A DNA stretch of 9,250 nt from NCBI GenBank assembly GCA_946413695.1, contig CAMKLV010000105.1, positions 1-9,250 of the forward strand, given 5' to 3'. The translations under genes were made by a program, and so were the position numbers. This document shows, piece after piece, positions 7,220 through 9,250 of the stretch. The notes beneath the pieces were generated by a model, which saw only the letters and a list, made by a program, of their open reading frames with translations, was not told the origin of the DNA and ran no database searches. Positions within the stretch are counted from its first letter, which is position 1; every line of letters starts with the position of its first letter. The DNA comes from Firm-04 sp946413695 (GTDB lineage: Bacteria > Bacillota > Clostridia > Oscillospirales > Ruminococcaceae).

Positions 7220-7260
7220 GCAAAAGCCGAATTTCATCGTGATTTTACGGAGGGATTTTG

Positions 7261-8250
7261 ATGGACGGAAAAATCCGCTTTTTGATGCTTCATGCGGCCG
7301 TCATGCTGCTGCTTCCGGCAGGGATCATGCTGCACCGCCCGCCGGATATGCCTGCGGTTCAGCCGATGCCGATGCTGCCGTCCGCCGGTGAAATCAGCGG
7401 CAGCTATCGGGTGCTGGATACGGCATCCGGCGAGGTTTTCGAGGTGCCTGTCCGCGATTATCTGATCGGTGCAGTCGGTGCAGAAATGCCTGCATCCAAC
7501 GAACCTGAGGCACTGAAGGCGCAGGTTGTCGCCTGCCATACCTATGCGGAGCGCATCAGGGCGCAGAACGCTGCCGAGCCGGACAGCACACTCTGCGGCG
7601 CAGATTTCTCCGATGACAGCAGCCGGTATCAGGCGTTTTTCACCGAGGAGGAGCTGCGGACATTCTACGGCACCGGATTCGATGCATATTATGCGAAGCT
7701 CGCGGCGGCTGTCGATGCAGCGGGAGGTCTGCTGCTCTGCTATGACGGCGAACCGATCGCAGCAGCCTTTCACGCGATCTCCTCCGGCAAGACGGAATCT
7801 GCAGAAACGGTCTGGTGCAATGCGCTGCCCTATCTGGTGCCGGTTGAATCCGCCGCAGACCGCAGTGCGCCGGACTATGAGGAGACGGTCACCATCCCGC
7901 CGGAAACGCTGCAGAAGGCACTCACCGCGCAGGATCCAGCCTGCACATTTCCGGAAGATCCTGCACAGTGGTTCTCCGCGCCGGAATGCTCGCCGTCCGG
8001 CACCGTGCTGCAAATCGGCTGCGGCAGCGTCACATGGAGCGGTCAGCTCCTGCGGGAGGTGCTCGGGCTGCGGTCGGCATGCTTCACGGTGGAATATGAA
8101 GGCGCGCAGTTTCTCTTTACAACACACGGCTTCGGACATGATGTCGGCATGAGCCAGTACGGCGCGAACGCCATGGCGAAAGAGGGCTGCAGCTTCGCAG
8201 AAATCCTCGCGCACTACTACCCCGACACAGTCCTGACCCCCATAGAATGA
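7261..8250 (+). CDS. spoIID: SpoIID/LytB-domain lytic transglycosylase
   Basis: 329 aa from the ATG at 7261, preferred over an in-frame TTG at 7258 because GGAGGG (7249-7254) is 6 nt before the ATG and only 3 nt before the TTG. SpoIID is a membrane-anchored peptidoglycan lytic transglycosylase acting with SpoIIP and SpoIIM in engulfment of the forespore. Visible here are an N-terminal membrane segment (about 6-25), the core VRDYLIGAVGAEMP with catalytic Glu75, EALKAQVVACHTYA (83-96), the HAISSGKTESAETVW loop (171-185) and the C-terminal THGFGHDVGMSQYGA (288-302). The loop has Ser where some SpoIID proteins have zinc-binding Cys. It is divergent from citrate synthase and not next to other spo genes. 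It could be a SpoIID-like paralogue with a non-sporulation wall role. No convincing sigma-E promoter was found. Confidence 0.88.
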   Translation: MDGKIRFLMLHAAVMLLLPAGIMLHRPPDMPAVQPMPMLPSAGEISGSYRVLDTASGEVFEVPVRDYLIGAVGAEMPASNEPEALKAQVVACHTYAERIRAQNAAEPDSTLCGADFSDDSSRYQAFFTEEELRTFYGTGFDAYYAKLAAAVDAAGGLLLCYDGEPIAAAFHAISSGKTESAETVWCNALPYLVPVESAADRSAPDYEETVTIPPETLQKALTAQDPACTFPEDPAQWFSAPECSPSGTVLQIGCGSVTWSGQLLREVLGLRSACFTVEYEGAQFLFTTHGFGHDVGMSQYGANAMAKEGCSFAEILAHYYPDTVLTPIE

Positions 8251-8253
8251 CAA

Positions 8254-8289
8254 AAACCGCGGATCACCGTTCAAAGTGATCCGCGGTTT
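8254..8289. terminator. Bidirectional rho-independent terminator
   Basis: aaaccgcggatcac (8254-8267) and gtgatccgcggttt (8276-8289) form a perfect 14-bp stem with an 8-nt loop. On the minus strand the stem runs into TTTTTG, a good U-tract for the GlsB-family gene. On the plus strand GGTTTGATTTG serves the SpoIID gene less well. It lies between the two convergent genes, 3 nt after the SpoIID stop. Confidence 0.93.
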
Positions 8290-8301
8290 GATTTGCGAAT
8301 G

Positions 8302-8541
8302 TTACTTTTTCAGTTTTTCGATCAGGAACATGACGAGGCATGCGCCGATGATCGAAAGGATCACGCCTGAGATCCAGCCGCCGCCGATCTTCAGCAGATT
8401 GCCGATCCAGCCGCCGACGATACTGCCGACCAGTCCGAGCAGTGCATTCCGGAGAAAGCCCTGTTTCTCGTGACCCATGATCTTGCCTGCGATGCAGCCG
8501 ATCAGAGCGCCGATCAGAAGAAAAACGATAAATTTAATCAT
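8302..8541 (-). CDS. GlsB/YeaQ/YmgE family stress-response membrane protein
   Basis: 79 aa, three hydrophobic helices (about 2-19, 32-49 and 53-74). Glycine-rich motifs are typical of the transglycosylase-associated (GlsB/YeaQ) family: GALIGCIAGKIMG (11-23), NALLGLVGSIVGGWIG (32-47) and a closing IIGACLVMFLI. These are small integral membrane proteins linked to general or envelope stress in Firmicutes and Proteobacteria; despite the family name, no enzymatic activity is shown. The ATG at 8541 is preceded by AGGAGGA (8549-8555, spacing 7), a near-ideal ribosome site. It is monocistronic, with its own consensus promoter (8614-8642) and the shared terminator downstream. The basic tail LIEKLKK is normal for the family. 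Full length and intact. Confidence 0.93.
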   Translation of the reverse strand: MIKFIVFLLIGALIGCIAGKIMGHEKQGFLRNALLGLVGSIVGGWIGNLLKIGGGWISGVILSIIGACLVMFLIEKLKK

Positions 8542-8581
8542 AATTGTGTCCTCCTAGCTGTAATGGCCGGCTATAACTGTG

Positions 8582-8607
8582 GATCCGGCAAACCGCCCAT
8601 CCGGATC
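8582..8607 (-). other. Hairpin at the predicted 5' end of the glsB-family mRNA
   Basis: gatccgg (8582-8588) and ccggatc (8601-8607) form a perfect 7-bp stem with a 12-nt loop. The start site predicted from the -10 box falls at about 8606-8608, so the transcript would begin with this stem. Such 5'-terminal stems in Gram-positive bacteria can protect mRNA from 5'-end-dependent decay; that role here is inferred. Confidence 0.5.
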
Positions 8608-8613
8608 ATGCAT

Positions 8614-8642
8614 ATTATACCATTTGCCCGCAGAATTGTCAA
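8614..8642 (-). promoter_or_regulatory. Consensus sigma-A promoter of the GlsB-family gene
   Basis: On the minus strand TTGACA (8642-8637), 17 bp and TATAAT (8619-8614) form a perfect consensus. The leader to the ATG is about 65 nt and holds the 5' hairpin. Confidence 0.9.
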
Positions 8643-8651
8643 GGGTATACG

Positions 8652-8695
8652 CATATTTTTCATCATAGCTTAAGAATCCGCGCACATATTTTTCA
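8652..8695 (-). repeat. Two 11-bp direct repeats upstream of the GlsB-family promoter
   Basis: catatttttca occurs at 8652-8662 and 8685-8695 (TGAAAAATATG on the minus strand), with starts 33 bp apart, close to three helical turns, and the nearer copy ends 9 bp upstream of the -35 box. The A-rich core resembles an UP element, or the pair could be activator sites on one face of the DNA. Confidence 0.45.
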
Positions 8696-8702
8696 CAAAT
8701 AG

Positions 8703-8744
8703 GCAAAACAAAATCACTCTCACACAATTCTGCATGAGAGTGAT
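8703..8744 (-). terminator. Rho-independent terminator of the tRNA-5S operon
   Basis: tgagagtgat (8735-8744) pairs with atcactctca (8713-8722), a perfect 10-bp stem with a 12-nt loop. On the minus strand it is followed by TTTGTTTTG (8704-8712). It lies 4 nt past the encoded CCA of tRNA-Asn. Confidence 0.9.
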
Positions 8745-8748
8745 GATT

Positions 8749-8824
8749 TGGCTCCCCCAACTGGACTTGAACCAGTGACACCCTGATTAACAGTCAGGTG
8801 CTCTACCGACTGAGCTATGGAGGA
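8749..8824 (-). tRNA. tRNA-Asn (GTT)
   Basis: 76 nt including an encoded CCA. On the minus strand the acceptor TCCTCCA pairs with TGGGGGA (one G-U), discriminator G, then CCA. The anticodon loop CTGTTAA gives GTT (8789-8791), and the T-loop GGTTCAAGTCC is canonical. It is the last gene of the stable-RNA unit, about 11 nt after 5S rRNA. Confidence 0.95.
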
Positions 8825-8835
8825 ATATGAACAGT

Positions 8836-8951
<116 letters not shown>

Positions 8952-8963
8952 TCTGCGTATATA

Positions 8964-8987
8964 TTCCAGAAGCTTTCGCTTCTTGAA
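8964..8987 (-). other. GAAA-capped hairpin between tRNA-Glu and 5S rRNA
   Basis: On the minus strand AGAAGC-GAAA-GCTTCT makes a perfect 6-bp stem with a GNRA-type tetraloop, extended by three more pairs (TTC/GAA) past one A-G mismatch. It fills the middle of the 45-nt spacer and is a likely processing element for the 5S precursor. No U-tract follows, so it is not a terminator. Confidence 0.6.
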
Positions 8988-8996
8988 ATCAAGATA

Positions 8997-9068
8997 TGAC
9001 CCGTACGGGAATCGAACCCATGATTACGCCGTGAGAGGGCGTCGTCTTAGCCGCTTGACCAACGGGCC
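8997..9068 (-). tRNA. tRNA-Glu (CTC)
   Basis: 72 nt without CCA. On the minus strand the acceptor GGCCCGT pairs with ACGGGTC (one G-U), discriminator A. The anticodon stem ACGCC/GGCGT encloses CTCTCAC, anticodon CTC (9033-9035), reading GAG. The T-loop GGTTCGATTCC is canonical. CCA is not encoded (TAT follows), so it must be added enzymatically. It starts 6 nt after the tRNA-Lys end. Confidence 0.94.
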
Positions 9069-9074
9069 ATTGGA

Positions 9075-9147
9075 TGCACCATCAGGGACTCGAACCCGGG
9101 ACCCACTGATTAAGAGTCAGTTGCTCTACCATCTGAGCTAATGGTGC
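9075..9147 (-). tRNA. tRNA-Lys (CTT)
   Basis: 73 nt. On the minus strand the acceptor GCACCAT pairs perfectly with ATGGTGC, discriminator A. The anticodon loop CTCTTAA gives CTT (9112-9114), reading AAG. The T-loop GGTTCGAGTCC is canonical. A CCA occurs one base too late (TCCA after the discriminator), so it is probably not an encoded CCA end. It is the first gene of the unit, about 7 nt after the predicted start site. Confidence 0.95.
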
Positions 9148-9160
9148 ATTTGCAAAATCT

Positions 9161-9189
9161 ATTATAGCATAGATTTCGGATTTTGTCAA
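9161..9189 (-). promoter_or_regulatory. Consensus sigma-A promoter of the tRNA-5S operon
   Basis: On the minus strand TTGACA (9189-9184), 17 bp and TATAAT (9166-9161), again a perfect match. The predicted start near 9154 is only about 7 nt from the tRNA-Lys 5' end. Confidence 0.9.
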
Positions 9190-9195
9190 CCCCCA

Positions 9196-9216
9196 GTACC
9201 CTGAAAACTGAACAGC
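9196..9216 (+). promoter_or_regulatory. rRNA leader/spacer-like motif (TGAAAACTGAACA type)
   Basis: The plus strand reads CCCTGAAAACTGAACAGC here. In many Firmicutes a very similar sequence (TTTGAAAACTgAACA, boxA-like) precedes 16S or 23S rRNA genes. It suggests an rRNA transcription unit continuing rightwards beyond the window. No 16S or 23S gene sequence is visible up to 9250, and no plus-strand promoter is evident to its left. The rest of 9217-9250 shows nothing I recognise. Confidence 0.45.
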
Positions 9217-9250
9217 AAGCAAATCGCTTTAGAGAATCTCGCGAAGGAAA

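Noticed and set aside
7258..7260. TTG at 7258 as the SpoIID start
   Set aside because: It would leave only 3 nt from GGAGGG; the adjacent ATG at 7261 has a normal spacing.
7234..8274. A 346-codon minus-strand ORF antisense to the SpoIID gene
   Set aside because: It is Cys/Arg/His-rich with no known motif, runs into the terminator stem, and lies opposite a gene with clear family motifs.

Overview
The window looks like the chromosome of a Gram-positive member of the Clostridia, plausibly Ruminococcus/Oscillospiraceae. The basis is a SpoIID-type sporulation protein, a lipobox lipoprotein, strong AGGAGG-type ribosome binding sites, a YqhQ (DUF1385) protein, moderately high GC coding sequence, and AT-rich promoters matching the sigma-A consensus. 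The genus is an inference from family resemblance.

Layout. Positions 1-311 hold a non-coding tandem array of an 86-bp unit, three full copies plus a partial fourth, cut by the left edge. Next, all on the minus strand and read from right to left, comes a tightly packed six-gene set: citrate synthase (7133-5778), a lipoprotein with three DxDxDG-like motifs (5781-4429, ATGA overlap with citrate synthase), an OmpR-family response regulator (4374-3661), its sensor histidine kinase (3645-2215), a DUF3592 membrane protein (2186-1752) and a DUF1385/YqhQ membrane protein (1727-330). Gaps are -4, 54, 15, 28 and 24 nt. The only strong promoter seen is a perfect TTGACA-N17-TATAAT upstream of citrate synthase, so the set is probably one operon joining a central-carbon enzyme to envelope and signalling genes. 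On the plus strand, divergent from it, is a SpoIID-type lytic transglycosylase (7261-8250). A bidirectional terminator separates it from a small GlsB/YeaQ membrane protein on the minus strand (8541-8302), which has its own perfect promoter.

The right end is a stable-RNA transcription unit on the minus strand: promoter (9189-9161), tRNA-Lys(CTT), tRNA-Glu(CTC), a GAAA-capped hairpin, 5S rRNA, tRNA-Asn(GTT) and a rho-independent terminator (8744-8713). The 5S gene therefore seems to belong to a tRNA operon and not to a 16S-23S-5S operon. A motif typical of Firmicute rRNA leaders and spacers lies at about 9198-9214, so a 16S/23S unit may begin just past the right edge.

The protein families here are ordinary. 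The points most worth a second look are the 86-bp array, the 5S gene inside a tRNA operon, the citrate synthase/two-component operon, and the in-phase repeats near two of the promoters. No clearly new defence or mobile system was seen.
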